Origin: Acetobacteraceae bacterium
Lineage (GTDB): Bacteria; Pseudomonadota; Alphaproteobacteria; Acetobacterales; Acetobacteraceae
Direction of reading: 5' to 3'
Length of the DNA stretch: 64,000 bases
Assembly (NCBI GenBank): GCA_027487675.1
Contig: JAIYDD010000275.1
Coordinates: 1 to 64,000, forward strand
Part shown: positions 53,087 to 63,404 of the stretch, piece by piece
Layout of the letters: each line of letters opens with the position of its first letter
How positions within the stretch are numbered: the stretch's first letter is position 1
Position numbers and translations under genes: made by a program
Notes under the pieces: model-generated
What the model saw: only the letters and a program-made list of their open reading frames with translations
Database searches by the model: none
What the model was told of the DNA's origin: nothing

Positions 53087-54826
53087 TCACCATATGCCGA
53101 GGCTCGCCAGGCCCCAGATCGTCAGCACGGCCGCGCAGGTGTAGCTGGCGAGCACCACGCTGCCGACGCGCAGGAAGTCGATGATGCGGTAGTTGCCCGG
53201 CCCCATCACCATCAGATGGGTCTGGTAGCCATAGGGCATCAGGAAGGAAGCGGAGGCACCGAAGGCCACGGTCAGTACCACGGCTTCCGGCGCGAGGTTG
53301 CCGAGCTGCGCGAGCTGGATGCCGATGGGCAGCGCGGCGACGCCGGCGGCGACATTGGACAGCAGCTCCGTCAGCACCCAGGTCACGAAGAAGATCGCCA
53401 GGATCAGCAGCAGCGGCCCCGCCTCTCCGAGCAGGCTCGCGACGCCGCCCGCGATCGTAACGTCGAGCCCGACCTTGGTCATCGCGTTGCCCAGCGCGAT
53501 CGAGCCCCAGAGCAGCATGCCGAGCTCGAAGGGGAAGATGCGCCGCAGCTCGCGCGGGGTCAGCATGCCGAACATCAGCGGCACGAAGACCAGCATCGCC
53601 GCGGCGAGAACGAAGGGCACGATCTCCGCCGTCACCAGCACGAAGAAGCTGCCGAACAGCGCGGTGACGATGGCGGCGTCGCGGCGCGACAGCATGGCGC
53701 CGCTGCTCTCGTCGGTCTCGACGATGTGGAAGTTGGACCGCACATCCTCCTTCGCGAGGAAGTCGGAGCCGGCGGAGATCACCAGCAGGTCGCCCGGCCG
53801 CAGCTCGATCTCGCCGAGCTTGCCGGACAGCTTCTGGGTGCCGCGGCGGATGCCGAGCACGGAGGCGTCGAAGGCGGCGCGGAAGCCCACCTCCTTCAAC
53901 GTGGAGCCCACCAGCCCGGAATTGGACGACACCACGGCGTGGTAGACGCCGAGGCTGGAATGCGATTTCGGCTCGCGCACCACCTGCAGGCCGGCGATGG
54001 CGCGCAGCTCGTCGATGTAGCGCACGTCGCCGGCGAGGATCAGCACGTCGCCATCCTGCAGCAGCTCGGTCGGGTGGACAGGGGCGAGGGTGGCGGTGCC
54101 GCGCACGATCTCGGCGACGTAGAAATGCGCCAGGTTGCGCAGCTGGTTCTCGATCAGCGACTTGCCGATCAGCTGGCTGCCGGGCGGGACGCGCGCCTCG
54201 ATGTGGAAGAGCTCGGCGGTGCGGACCTCGGCGGTGCCGCGCCTGCCGCTCAGCAGCAGGGGGGCGAAGAACAGCAGCACGCCGAGCACCGCGGCGAAGG
54301 CGGCGATGCCGGGCAGCACGAAGTCCAGCACGCCGACGCCGATGCCGCGGTTCGCCGCCTGGCCCACCACGATGACGCTGGCCGAGGTGCCGAAGCTGGT
54401 CAGCATGCCCCCGGCCAGCGCGATGTAGGACAGCGGCATGAGCAGCTGGTGCGGCGGCACGGTCGGGTGGCGCGCCGCCGGGCCCATGAAGGCGCCGACG
54501 ACCGCGGTGTTGGGCAGCGCGGCGGAGACGAGGCCGGCGGTGCCGAGGAAGCGGCGCGCCGCGGCGAAGACGGTGCTGTCGCGCCGGCTGACCAGCAGCT
54601 TTCGCAGCCAGTGCAGCCGGCCGAGCAGGGTGGAGAAGATCACCAGGCAGATCACCGCGACGGAAGCGGGATCGACCAGCAGCTGCAGCAATTCGCGCGA
54701 GGTCATGGTGCCGAGCAGCAGCAGCCCCGCCATGAAGGCGGCGAAGGCGTGCGCCATCCTGACGCGGCCGCTGGTGAGCGCCACCAGCAGGACCGCGATC
54801 AGGGCATACTCGGCATAGGGGCTCAT
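53087..54826 (-). CDS. SLC13-type permease with TrkA-C domains, probably sulfate
   Basis: 579 aa. Two membrane halves frame two regulatory RCK-C/TrkA-C domains (about residues 205-290 and 290-370, such as RVPPGSQLIGKSLIENQ and NSGLVGSTLKEVGFRA). The DASS family motif is seen in SNVAAGVAALPIGIQLA and the GTSASVIVVGQA/GASASFLMPYGYQTHLMVMG loops. It lies 25 bp after cysNC on the same strand, so sulfate (or thiosulfate) import for assimilation is the favoured substrate. Not experimentally provable from sequence. Confidence 0.85.
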   Translation of the reverse strand: MSPYAEYALIAVLLVALTSGRVRMAHAFAAFMAGLLLLGTMTSRELLQLLVDPASVAVICLVIFSTLLGRLHWLRKLLVSRRDSTVFAAARRFLGTAGLVSAALPNTAVVGAFMGPAARHPTVPPHQLLMPLSYIALAGGMLTSFGTSASVIVVGQAANRGIGVGVLDFVLPGIAAFAAVLGVLLFFAPLLLSGRRGTAEVRTAELFHIEARVPPGSQLIGKSLIENQLRNLAHFYVAEIVRGTATLAPVHPTELLQDGDVLILAGDVRYIDELRAIAGLQVVREPKSHSSLGVYHAVVSSNSGLVGSTLKEVGFRAAFDASVLGIRRGTQKLSGKLGEIELRPGDLLVISAGSDFLAKEDVRSNFHIVETDESSGAMLSRRDAAIVTALFGSFFVLVTAEIVPFVLAAAMLVFVPLMFGMLTPRELRRIFPFELGMLLWGSIALGNAMTKVGLDVTIAGGVASLLGEAGPLLLILAIFFVTWVLTELLSNVAAGVAALPIGIQLAQLGNLAPEAVVLTVAFGASASFLMPYGYQTHLMVMGPGNYRIIDFLRVGSVVLASYTCAAVLTIWGLASLGIW

Positions 54827-54851
54827 GCCTGCCGGCCCGCCGCCGCGCCGT

Positions 54852-56708
54852 TCAGCTGGCGATCAGCCGCCGGACGTGGTCGAGCACCTCGACCGCCGCC
54901 TGTTCGGGCGTGCGGCCGACGGTGTGCAGGTGGACTTCCGCCTGCTCCGGCGGTTCGTAGGGCGAGGAGACGCCGGTGAAATTCTGGATCGCCCCGCGCA
55001 GCGCCTTGGCGTAGAGGCCCTTCGGGTCGCGGCGGATGCATTCCTCGACCGGGGTGTCCACGAAGACCTCGATGAACTCGCCGTCTGCCATCATCTCGCG
55101 CACCATGCGGCGTTCCGCGCGGAAGGGCGAGATGAAGGAGCAGAGCACGATCACGCCGGCATCGACGAACAGCTTCGCCACCTCGCCCACGCGGCGGATG
55201 TTCTCCACGCGGTCCTGGTCGGTGAAGCCCAGGTCGCGGTTGAGCCCGAAGCGCAGGTTGTCGCCGTCCAGCGTGTAGGTGTGCCGCCCTTCGCGGTAGA
55301 GCGCCTGCTCGACCAGCTTGGCCACCGTGGACTTGCCCGAGCCCGACAGGCCGGTGAACCACAGCACCAGTGGCTTCTGGTGATCGAGCGCCGCGCGCGC
55401 CCGCTTGTCCACCAGGAATTCCTCCTGGTGGATGTTGGTGGCGCGGCGCAGCCCGAAGCTGATCATGCCCGCGCCGGCGGTGCGGTTCGACAGCCGGTCC
55501 ACCAGCACGAAGGCGCCGGTCTGGCGGTTCTCGGTGTAGGCGTCGAAGGGCACGCGCATCGCGGTGGAGAAGTTGCAGAAGCCGATCTCGTTCAGGTCGA
55601 GCTTCTTGGCCGCCGCGTGTTCCAGCGTGTTGACATCGACGCGGTGCTTGATGGCGGTGACCGAGGCGGTGGTCCACAGGTTGCCGACGCGCATCAGGTA
55701 CTGGCGGCCGGGCAGCATCGCTTCCTCGTCCATCCAGAGCAGGTGCGCGGCGAACTGGTCGGCGAGTTCCGGCCGGTCCGCCAGCGGCGCCAGCACGTCG
55801 CCGCGCGCCACGTCCACCTCGTCCGCCAGGCAGATCGTCACGGCATCGCCCGCCGAGCAGACATCGACGTCGCCGTCGGGGCCGAGGATGCGCGCGATGT
55901 GGCTGGTGCGCCCCGAGGCGGCGACCACCACCGCGTCCCCCACCGCCGCGCGGCCCGAGGCGACGCTGCCGGAGAAGCCGCGGAAATCGAGGTTCGGCCG
56001 GTTCACCCACTGCACCGGGAAGCGGAAGGACTTGTCTTCCACCCCGTGCTCCACGTCCACCGCTTCCAGGTGGCCGAGCAGCGTCGGGCCGCGGTACCAG
56101 GGCGTGTTGCCCGAGCGCTGCGTGACGTTGTCGCCGAAGCGCGCGGAAACCGGGATCGGCACCATCGTCTGGAAGCCGAGGCCCGAGGCGAAGGTCGCCC
56201 AGTCGCCCACGATGCGGTCGAAGGTCGCCTCGTCGAAGCCGACCAGATCGATCTTGTTCACCGCCAGAACCACGTGGCGGATGCCGAGCAGCGAGCAGAT
56301 GTAGGTGTGCCGCCTGGTCTGCGTCAGCACGCCCTTGCGGGCGTCGGCCAGGATGATCGCGAGATCCGAATTGGACGCGCCGGTCGCCATGTTGCGCGTG
56401 TACTGCTCGTGCCCCGGCGTGTCGGCGACGATGAAGCTGCGCTTCGGCGTGCCGAAGAAGCGGTAGGCGACGTCGATGGTGATGCCCTGCTGCCGCTCCG
56501 CCTCCAGGCCATCCACCAGCAGCGCGAGATCCACTTCCTCGCCCACCGTGCCGTGCTTGCGGCTGTCCTTCTCGATGGTCGCCAGCGTGTCTTCCATGAT
56601 CAGCTTGCTGTCGTAGAGCAGCCGGCCGATCAGGGTGGACTTGCCGTCATCCACCGACCCGCAGGTGAGGAAGCGGAGCAGCCCGCGCGCGGTGTCCATG
56701 CCGTGCAT
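54852..56708 (-). CDS. cysN: Bifunctional sulfate adenylyltransferase large subunit/adenylylsulfate kinase
   Basis: 618 aa, CysN-CysC fusion. N-terminal GTPase: [22 protein letters not shown], switch [16 protein letters not shown] and [23 protein letters not shown]. Beta-barrel EF-Tu-like domains follow. The APS kinase begins near residue 445: [26 protein letters not shown], and [31 protein letters not shown]. Overlaps cysD by 3 bp. Confidence 0.96.
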   Translation of the reverse strand: MHGMDTARGLLRFLTCGSVDDGKSTLIGRLLYDSKLIMEDTLATIEKDSRKHGTVGEEVDLALLVDGLEAERQQGITIDVAYRFFGTPKRSFIVADTPGHEQYTRNMATGASNSDLAIILADARKGVLTQTRRHTYICSLLGIRHVVLAVNKIDLVGFDEATFDRIVGDWATFASGLGFQTMVPIPVSARFGDNVTQRSGNTPWYRGPTLLGHLEAVDVEHGVEDKSFRFPVQWVNRPNLDFRGFSGSVASGRAAVGDAVVVAASGRTSHIARILGPDGDVDVCSAGDAVTICLADEVDVARGDVLAPLADRPELADQFAAHLLWMDEEAMLPGRQYLMRVGNLWTTASVTAIKHRVDVNTLEHAAAKKLDLNEIGFCNFSTAMRVPFDAYTENRQTGAFVLVDRLSNRTAGAGMISFGLRRATNIHQEEFLVDKRARAALDHQKPLVLWFTGLSGSGKSTVAKLVEQALYREGRHTYTLDGDNLRFGLNRDLGFTDQDRVENIRRVGEVAKLFVDAGVIVLCSFISPFRAERRMVREMMADGEFIEVFVDTPVEECIRRDPKGLYAKALRGAIQNFTGVSSPYEPPEQAEVHLHTVGRTPEQAAVEVLDHVRRLIAS

Positions 56709-57655
56709 CAGAAGTAACCCTCGCGCTTCTTCCGCTCCATCGAGGCTTCCTGGTCCTTGTCGATCAGGCGCCCCGCGCGTTCGCTGACGCGGCTTTCGCG
56801 CAGCTCGTCCAGCATCTGCCCGAGCGTCTCGGCGCGGCTTTCATGCGCCGCCGTCAGCGGCCAGTCGCCCATGGTGCGAAAGCGCACCCACATGCGCTCC
56901 ACCTGCTCGCCGTCGCGCAGCTTCATGCGGTCGTCGTCGCGCATGATCAGGATGCCGTCGCGCTTCACGATCGGGCGTTCGGCGGCGAAGTACAGCGGCA
57001 CGACGGGGATGTTCTCGGCGGCGATGTATTCCCAGACGTCGAACTCGGTCCAGTTGGACAGCGGGAAGACGCGCATGCCCTCGCCCTGGTTGATGCGGGT
57101 GTTGTAGAGGCCCCAGAGCTCCGGCCGCTGGTTGCGCGGTTCCCAGGTGTGGCCGGCGGTGCGGTGGCTGAACACGCGCTCCTTGGCGCGCGCCTTCTCC
57201 TCGTCGCGCCGCGCGCCGCCGATCGCCGCGTCGAAGCCATGGATGTCGAGGCCCTGCTTCAGCGCCTCCGTCCCCATGACCGACATGTGGACCTGGCTGC
57301 CGTGGTCGAGCGGGTTGATGCCGCGCGCCAGGCCGTCGGGGTTGGAATGCACGATCAGCCGCAGGCCGAGTTCCGCCACGCGGCGGTCGCGGAATTCCAG
57401 CATGTCGCGGAAGTCCCAGCCGGTGGCGATGTGCATCAGCGGGAAGGGCGGCTTGCCCGGCGCGAAGGCCTTCATCGCCAGGTGCAGGACGACCGAGCTG
57501 TCCTTGCCGATGGAATAGAGCAGCACGGGGTTGCGGAAGCCCGCCGCCGTCTCGCGCAGGATGCCGATGGCCTCGGCCTCCAGCCGGCGCAGCTGCGGGG
57601 TCAGGCGGCCGGCGGAGGCACCCACCCCGGGCCCCGCGCGCGTAGTGGATTGCAT
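56708..57655 (-). CDS. cysD: Sulfate adenylyltransferase small subunit
   Basis: 315 aa. PAPS-reductase/ATP-pyrophosphatase fold with PP-loop [56 protein letters not shown] and [14 protein letters not shown]. Activates sulfate to APS with CysN. Start ATG 57655 (MQSTTRAGP); an in-frame ATG at 57715 and one at 57730 occur but add no conserved sequence. First gene of cysD-cysNC-permease. Confidence 0.95.
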   Translation of the reverse strand: MQSTTRAGPGVGASAGRLTPQLRRLEAEAIGILRETAAGFRNPVLLYSIGKDSSVVLHLAMKAFAPGKPPFPLMHIATGWDFRDMLEFRDRRVAELGLRLIVHSNPDGLARGINPLDHGSQVHMSVMGTEALKQGLDIHGFDAAIGGARRDEEKARAKERVFSHRTAGHTWEPRNQRPELWGLYNTRINQGEGMRVFPLSNWTEFDVWEYIAAENIPVVPLYFAAERPIVKRDGILIMRDDDRMKLRDGEQVERMWVRFRTMGDWPLTAAHESRAETLGQMLDELRESRVSERAGRLIDKDQEASMERKKREGYF

Positions 57656-57742
57656 CGCCACGCTCGATCGCATCCCTGGGATCGCCCTTCCAAAACTGCT
57701 GGCCGGCGGTTGCATACCGCAGCGCAGCATCGCCGGATAGGC

Positions 57743-57748
57743 ACTATA
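57743..57748 (-). promoter_or_regulatory. Weak candidate -10 of the cysD promoter
   Basis: TATAGT on the minus strand, 88 bp upstream of the chosen cysD ATG. No convincing -35 is spaced 16-18 bp before it, so this is tentative. Confidence 0.25.
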
Positions 57749-57877
57749 CCAGCCATCCGGGCAAACTCTACCGGCGCGAAGGTCGCTGTTGGTCGTGCCG
57801 CTTGGCGCGGCGCGGCGGTGCGCGCGAATGCTCCTTGCCGCCGTCGTCGGCGTCCGCCGGCGCCGCGCCGGATGCGC

Positions 57878-59185
57878 TCAGGGCCGGCCGATGGATGCGT
57901 ATCGGAAGCCCGCCTCCCGCATCGCCGGGGGGTCCCAGACGTTGCGGAGGTCGAGCACGACGTCGCCGCGCATCGCGGCCTTCAGCCGCGCCGGGGCCAG
58001 CGCGCGGAACTCGTTCCATTCGGTCAGCAGCACCAGCGCATCGGCGCCCGCCGCCGCATCCAGCGCGTTCTCGCAGAACTGCACGGCCTGCGGCAGCAGC
58101 GCCTTCGCATGCGCCATGGCCGCCGGGTCGAAGGCGCGCAGCGTGGCGCCGGCCGCCGCCAGCCGCGGCAGGATGTCGAGCGAGGGCGCGTCGCGCATGT
58201 CGTCGGTCTCGGGCTTGAAGGCCAGCCCCAGCACGCCGATCACCTTGCCCGCCGCGTCGCCGCCGAGCGCGTGCAGCACGCGGTCCGCCATCGCCAGCTT
58301 GCGCGCATCGTTCGCCGCGATCGTCGCCTCCACCAGCGTGATCGGCGCCCCGGCGTCGCGCGCGGTGCGCGCCAGCGCCAGCGTGTCCTTCGGGAAGCAG
58401 GACCCGCCATAGCCCGGCCCGGCGTGCAGGAACTTCCGCCCGATCCGGCCATCGAGGCCCATGCCGCGCGCCACGTCGTGCACGTCCGCGCCGACCTTCT
58501 CGCAGAGATCGGCGACCTGGTTGATGAAGGTCACCTTGGCGGCCAGGAAGGCGTTGGCGGCGTACTTGATCAGCTCCGCCGTCTCGATGCTGGTCGCGAC
58601 GATCGGCGTCTCGATCAGGTAGAGCGGGCGGTACAGCCGGCGCAGCACCGTCAGAGCGCGGTCGCTGTCGGTGCCGATCACCACGCGGTCCGGGCGCATG
58701 AAGTCGCCGATCGCGTTCCCCTCGCGCAGGAATTCCGGGTTGGAGGCGACCTGGATCTCGAGGTCCGGGCGGATGCGCGCCACCAGCTCGCGCAGCTGCG
58801 CGCCGGTGCCGACGGGCACGGTGGATTTCGTCACCAGCACGAAGGGCTGGGTGGCGGCGCGGGCCACCTGTTCGGCGGCGGCGAAGACGTAGGTGAGGTC
58901 GGCGTGCCCGTCGCCGCGGCGGGACGGCGTGCCGACGGCCAGGAACACGGCTTCCGCGCCGGCGATGCCCTCGGCGATGTCGGTGGTGAAGCGCAGCCTG
59001 CCTTCGGCGCTGTTGTCCGCGACCAGCCGGTCCAGCCCCGGCTCGTAGATCGGGATCCGGCCTTCGCGCAGCGCGGCGATCTTGGCCGCGTCGGTGTCCA
59101 CCAGCACCACCTCGGTGCCGAATTCGGCGAAGCAGGCGCCGGAAACCAGGCCGACATAGCCGGCGCCGATGACCGCGATCCTCAT
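57878..59185 (-). CDS. UDP-glucose 6-dehydrogenase
   Basis: 435 aa. Oxidises UDP-glucose to UDP-glucuronate for exopolysaccharide or lipid A modification. Rossmann start MRIAVIGAGYVGLVSGACFAEFG, AVFLAVGTPSRRGDGHADLTY, and the catalytic cysteine near residue 261 in HAGPGYGGSCFPKDTLAL; GLAFKPETDDMRDAPSLDIL and ALVLLTEWNEF complete the set. No adjacent exopolysaccharide genes in the window. Could also carry the symbols ugd or rkpK. Confidence 0.96.
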   Translation of the reverse strand: MRIAVIGAGYVGLVSGACFAEFGTEVVLVDTDAAKIAALREGRIPIYEPGLDRLVADNSAEGRLRFTTDIAEGIAGAEAVFLAVGTPSRRGDGHADLTYVFAAAEQVARAATQPFVLVTKSTVPVGTGAQLRELVARIRPDLEIQVASNPEFLREGNAIGDFMRPDRVVIGTDSDRALTVLRRLYRPLYLIETPIVATSIETAELIKYAANAFLAAKVTFINQVADLCEKVGADVHDVARGMGLDGRIGRKFLHAGPGYGGSCFPKDTLALARTARDAGAPITLVEATIAANDARKLAMADRVLHALGGDAAGKVIGVLGLAFKPETDDMRDAPSLDILPRLAAAGATLRAFDPAAMAHAKALLPQAVQFCENALDAAAGADALVLLTEWNEFRALAPARLKAAMRGDVVLDLRNVWDPPAMREAGFRYASIGRP

Positions 59186-59266
59186 GGCCTCAGCCTCCTT
59201 CCGGGCGGCAGCGGGGATCGGCCTGCGTCGCCAGGCCGCCCGCGCCCTGCATGGCTGCGGGGCGGG

Positions 59267-60430
59267 CTAACGCAGCCCCGCCCCGCTGGCAAGTGAGGCG
59301 CCGGCGCCTTCGGCCAGCAGCCCCGCGAAGATCGGCAGGGCGGCCCGCAGTTCGGCCGCCGGCACCCTCTCCCGCGGGGTGTGCGCCAGCCCGACATCGC
59401 CGGGGCCCAGCACGAGGCAGGGGGCCAGGGCCTGCAGCTCGCTCGCATCCGTCCCGTAGGGCGCCGTGCCGGGCGCGCGGCCGGTCAGCCGCGCGCCGAG
59501 CGCCACCAGCGGATGGTCGGCCGGCAGCTCGGGCGGGCGGCCTTCATGGTGCTCGGCCAGCTCGACCCCGGCCTCCGCGGCGGCCGCGCGCACCGCCTCC
59601 AGCACGGGGGCCGGATCGACCTTCGCGCTGTAGCGGAACTTGATCAGCGCGGTGGCCCGGCCGACGGTGACGTTCACCGCGGTGCCGTGGTTGTCGAGCA
59701 CCAGGTTGAAGTCCGAGAAGGGCGGCGCGTAGTCCGCATCCTGCAGCGCCGGGTCGCTGCGCAGGCGGTCATGCACCTGCCGCATCGCGACCAGGAACGG
59801 CAGCAGCTTCCAGTTGGCGTTGACGCCGAGCCCGGTCGAGGAATGCGCCTGCACGCCGCGCGCGACGGCGGTGAAGGCGACATGACTGCGATGGCCGCGC
59901 ACCGGGGCAAGGCCCGTCGGCTCCGCCACCACGATGCCGGCAAGCCCGATCTCCCGCGCCAGGCGGCTGTCGCGGGCGATGCGCTGCGCACCTTCCTTCG
60001 TCGTCTCCTCGTCCGTCGTGATCAGCAGCGTGGCCGGCGTGCCGGCGGGCGCCGCCTTCGCGGCGACGATGCAGGCCGCGAGCTGGCCCTTCATGTCGAC
60101 GCTGCCGAGGCCGTGCAGCCAGCCTTCCGCATCCAGGCGCGGCGACCAGGGGTCGCTCTCCCACCCCGTGGCGGGGACGGTGTCCATGTGGCCGGACAGC
60201 GCGATGCCGCCGCGCGGGCCGCGATGCGCGACCAGCGCGCGCTTCGCGACGCCGGCGGCGTCGGTGAAGTCCAGCCGCTCGATCTCGAAGCCCGCCAGCT
60301 CCCGCTCGATGCGATCGGCGATAGCGAGGTTGGACATCGCGCTGCGGCTGTCGATGGCGACGAGGTCCGCGGCGAGCCGCAGCACGGGATCCCGGGTGGC
60401 TTGCAGCGCCGGCTTGGGCAGGTCGGTCAT
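59267..60430 (-). CDS. argE: Acetylornithine deacetylase
   Basis: 387 aa, M20 fold. IALSGHMDTVPATGWESDPW (His, Asp), GLGSVDMKGQLAACI (bridging Asp), ITTDEETTKEGA (catalytic Glu) and C-terminal LGPGDVGLAHTPRE are the ArgE type motifs, together with AHSSTGLGVNANWKLLPFL. Releases acetate from N-acetylornithine in arginine synthesis. Related M20 deacylases cannot be fully excluded. Divergent from the PLP enzyme (104 bp). Confidence 0.88.
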   Translation of the reverse strand: MTDLPKPALQATRDPVLRLAADLVAIDSRSAMSNLAIADRIERELAGFEIERLDFTDAAGVAKRALVAHRGPRGGIALSGHMDTVPATGWESDPWSPRLDAEGWLHGLGSVDMKGQLAACIVAAKAAPAGTPATLLITTDEETTKEGAQRIARDSRLAREIGLAGIVVAEPTGLAPVRGHRSHVAFTAVARGVQAHSSTGLGVNANWKLLPFLVAMRQVHDRLRSDPALQDADYAPPFSDFNLVLDNHGTAVNVTVGRATALIKFRYSAKVDPAPVLEAVRAAAAEAGVELAEHHEGRPPELPADHPLVALGARLTGRAPGTAPYGTDASELQALAPCLVLGPGDVGLAHTPRERVPAAELRAALPIFAGLLAEGAGASLASGAGLR

Positions 60431-60534
60431 GGGCTGACCCTTGCTCGCCCGGGCGCGCGCCGCAAGCCGTCCCTGCCGCGGCGCGTCCCGAGCCGCGCTT
60501 GCCGCGGCCTTGGCCGCGAGGGAGGATGCGCGCC

Positions 60535-61653
60535 ATGCAAAGCTACCTCGACCCGCGCAGCGGCCGCACCTGGCCGCTCGACCCGCCCCGCTGGTGCGGC
60601 GATGCCCGCGAGCCGCTGCTGCTGACCCCGCGGCGCGGCATCGGGCGGGACGAGGTCGCGCGCGACCGGCGCTCCATCTGGCGCTACGCCGCCGCGCTGC
60701 CCTTCGCGCCCTCGGCGCCGGTCACGATGGGGGAGGGCTGCACCCCGCTGCTGGAACGCGCCCTGCCCGGCGGCACGGCGCTGCTGAAATGCGAATGGTT
60801 CATGCCGACCGGCAGCTTCAAGGATCGCGGGGCGTCGGTGATGCTGTCGCTGCTGCGCGCGCAGGGCATCGCGCATGTGCTGGAAGACAGTTCCGGCAAT
60901 GGCGGCGCCGCGGTCAGCGCCTATGCCGCGGCCGGCGGGATGGCGGCGACGATCTACGTGCCGGCTTCCACCAGCCCGGCCAAGACCGTGCAGGCGCGCG
61001 CGGCCGGCGCGGCGATCGAACTGGTCCCCGGCAGCCGCCAGGACTGCGCCGATGCCGCGCTGGCCAGGTCCGGCGGGATCTTCTACGCCAGCCACAACTG
61101 GCACCCCTTCTTCCTGGAAGGGACGAAGACGCTCGCCTACGAGCTGTGGGAGGATCTCGGCTTCCGCGCGCCGGACCATGTCATCGTGCCCTGCGGGGCG
61201 GGATCGAACGTGCTCGGCTGCTGGCTCGGCTTCGGGGAGCTGCTGCGCGCGGGGCAGGTCGCGGCGCTGCCGCGAATCTGGGCGGCCCAGCCGGCGCAGT
61301 GCGGGCCGATCGCCCGCGCGGCGCTCGGCCTGCCGGACGTGCCGCCGGGCCCGACCATGGCGGAAGGAACGGCCATCGCCCGGCCCATCCGGCTGCCCGA
61401 ATGCCTGGCTGCGCTCCGCGAAAGCGGCGGCGGCGCGGTGCTGCTCGACGAGCCGGAGATCGCCGCGGCCGCGCTGGCGCTGGCGCGGCAGGGCATCTAT
61501 GTGGAGCCCACCTGCGCGCAGGCGGCGGCGGCCTTCGCGCGGCTGCGCCAGGCGGGCGCGATCGGGCCGGCGGAGACGGCGGTGGTGGTGCTGACCGGCA
61601 CCGGGCTGAAGGCGACGCCGCGCTTCGCCGATCTGCTGGGGCTGCAATTGTGA
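60535..61653 (+). CDS. Threonine-synthase-like PLP enzyme (fold type II)
   Basis: 372 aa. The PLP lysine is K96 in FMPTGSFKDRGASVM, the phosphate loop SSGNGGAAVSAYAA follows, and PCGAGSNVLGCWLG, then VVVLTGTGLKATPR close the pattern. A four-cysteine zinc motif is not apparent. Called threonine synthase-like because many such proteins are, but serine/threonine or diaminopropionate lyase activity is possible. ATG 60535 has GGGAGG ten bases upstream. Partner gene follows 51 bp downstream. Confidence 0.8.
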   Translation: MQSYLDPRSGRTWPLDPPRWCGDAREPLLLTPRRGIGRDEVARDRRSIWRYAAALPFAPSAPVTMGEGCTPLLERALPGGTALLKCEWFMPTGSFKDRGASVMLSLLRAQGIAHVLEDSSGNGGAAVSAYAAAGGMAATIYVPASTSPAKTVQARAAGAAIELVPGSRQDCADAALARSGGIFYASHNWHPFFLEGTKTLAYELWEDLGFRAPDHVIVPCGAGSNVLGCWLGFGELLRAGQVAALPRIWAAQPAQCGPIARAALGLPDVPPGPTMAEGTAIARPIRLPECLAALRESGGGAVLLDEPEIAAAALALARQGIYVEPTCAQAAAAFARLRQAGAIGPAETAVVVLTGTGLKATPRFADLLGLQL

Positions 61654-61704
61654 CCCGCACGCCGGCGCCGCCCCGGCGCGCCAGGCACCGGAGGCCCGGA
61701 CCGC

Positions 61705-62823
61705 ATGCGTGACAACCCGCTTCTCGACCTGCCGACGCCCTGCCTGCTGCTCGACCTCGATATCCTGAAGCGCAACCTGGCGCGCATGGCCGCCGCCGTC
61801 GCGCGGCATCCGGGCGTCGCGCTGCGCCCGCACATGAAGACCGCGAAGTGCTGGCAGGCCGCGGAACTCGCCGCGCCCGGCCGCGGGCCGATCACCGTCA
61901 GCACCCTGGCCGAGGCGCGGCACTTCGCCGACCACGGCTTCCGCGACCAGGTCTATGCGGTCGGCATCGCGCCGGCGAAGCTGGACGCGGTGGCGGCGCT
62001 GAACGCCGCCGGGGCCTCGGTCAAGGTCATCACCGACGACGCGGAGGTCGCCGACGCCATCGCCGCGCATCCCGGCGACATCCCCACCCTGATCGAAGTG
62101 GATGTGGGCGAAGGCCGCGGTGGCATCCCGGCCGACAGCGCGATGCTGGAACAGGCCGCCGCGCGGCTCGGCCCGAAGCTCGCCGGCCTCCTCTCCCATT
62201 CCGGGCATTCCTATGCCGGCCGCAGCGCGGCGGCGATGGCCGAACTGGCGGAGGCCGAGCGCGCCGCGCTGGCCGGCGCGGCGGCAAGGCTGCGCCAGGC
62301 GGGGCACGCCGTGGGCATCGTCTCGGCCGGCGCTTCCCCCACCGCGGCGCATGCGGCGCGGCTCGATGGCATCACGGAGATGCGGGCCGGCGTCTACATG
62401 CTCGGCGACCTGTTCCAGGCGGGCATCGGCACGCATGGGATCGAGGATGTGGCGGTGACCGTGCTGGCCTCCGTCATCGGGCGCTATCCTGCGCGCGGCG
62501 CGGTGCTGCTGGATGCCGGCGCGCTGGCGCTGTCGAAGGACCGCAGCACGGAAGCGGGCCCGCGCGACTGGGGGTTCGGCCGCGTGCTGGACCTGGAAGG
62601 CCGGCCATTGCCGGGCGAGGCGATGGTCACCCGCGTCCACCAGGAACATGGCGAGGTGCGGGCCGCGCCGGGCGCGACCCTGCCGCTCGACCGGCTGGCG
62701 GTCGGTACGCGGCTGCGGGTCGCGCCCAACCATGTCTGCCTGACCGCGGCCGCGCATCCGCGCTACCACGTGCTGGAGGGCGGGCGCGTCGTCGCGGTCT
62801 GGGAGAGGGTGAACCACTGGTAA
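61705..62823 (+). CDS. D-threonine aldolase/D-serine dehydratase (DSD1) family PLP enzyme
   Basis: 372 aa, fold type III alanine-racemase-like barrel. PLP lysine K45 in LRPHMKTAKCWQAAE; metal site H343/C345 in VAPNHVCLTAAAHPRYH, the zinc signature of DSD1 and D-threonine aldolase. The start MRDNPLLDLPTPCLLLDLDIL matches the family. With the upstream enzyme it may metabolise D- or beta-hydroxy amino acids; substrate undecided. Confidence 0.88.
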   Translation: MRDNPLLDLPTPCLLLDLDILKRNLARMAAAVARHPGVALRPHMKTAKCWQAAELAAPGRGPITVSTLAEARHFADHGFRDQVYAVGIAPAKLDAVAALNAAGASVKVITDDAEVADAIAAHPGDIPTLIEVDVGEGRGGIPADSAMLEQAAARLGPKLAGLLSHSGHSYAGRSAAAMAELAEAERAALAGAAARLRQAGHAVGIVSAGASPTAAHAARLDGITEMRAGVYMLGDLFQAGIGTHGIEDVAVTVLASVIGRYPARGAVLLDAGALALSKDRSTEAGPRDWGFGRVLDLEGRPLPGEAMVTRVHQEHGEVRAAPGATLPLDRLAVGTRLRVAPNHVCLTAAAHPRYHVLEGGRVVAVWERVNHW

Positions 62824-62883
62824 GGGCGTTTTCACCGCCGCGGCGCAACATCGGGGCTAGTTTCCAATGCCAGAGCAGCCCCG

Positions 62884-63306
62884 GTGTCCAAGCCCCCTCT
62901 CCCCCGTCGTGCCGCCTTCCTGCTGCCCGCGCTGCTGTTGCCGGGCGGGCATGCGCGCGCGGCGCCGGCCGCCATCCCGCCCTTTCCCGACTGGGTCGGG
63001 CGCACCGCGCTGCTCTCGGGCGAGGGCGGCGCGGCGCGTCTGCTGCTGACGGCGGACGGCAGCGGGCGGATGGCCGTGAAGCTGCTGCTGTTCTGCCGCA
63101 CCGTCCCGATCCGCGAGGTGCGGATGGCCGCCGACGGCATGTCCATCCGCTACGCCCGGCCTTCCGTCCTCGACCCCGCCCGCACGGTGGCGGGGGAGGC
63201 GCATATCCTGGCCGAGGAGCGGCAGCTGCTGTGGATCGAGGCGCGCCGGCACACCGCCGTGCTGGACGGCTTCGCCCCGGCGCAGGCGATCGCAGGCTGC
63301 GGTTGA
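62884..63306 (+). CDS. Hypothetical exported protein
   Basis: 140 aa from GTG 62884. A signal peptide MSKPPLPRRAAFLLPALLLPGGHARA is likely, followed by a mature domain with GRTALLSGEGGAARLLLTADGSGRMAVKLLLFCRTVPIREVRM. I do not recognise the family. 60 bp after the D-TA gene; a promoter-like AT patch precedes it. The single C near CRTVP is unpaired except for C139 in IAGCG, so one disulfide is possible. Confidence 0.6.
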   Translation: MSKPPLPRRAAFLLPALLLPGGHARAAPAAIPPFPDWVGRTALLSGEGGAARLLLTADGSGRMAVKLLLFCRTVPIREVRMAADGMSIRYARPSVLDPARTVAGEAHILAEERQLLWIEARRHTAVLDGFAPAQAIAGCG

Positions 63307-63404
63307 GCGGCGGCCGCCGCGCTTGCTTGCCAGCCGCCGGGGCCGCTGGTAACCGCGCCGCCTGACAGGCCGGGCGGCGCCCGGCGAGCAGGAGGCGGAC
63401 CGAC

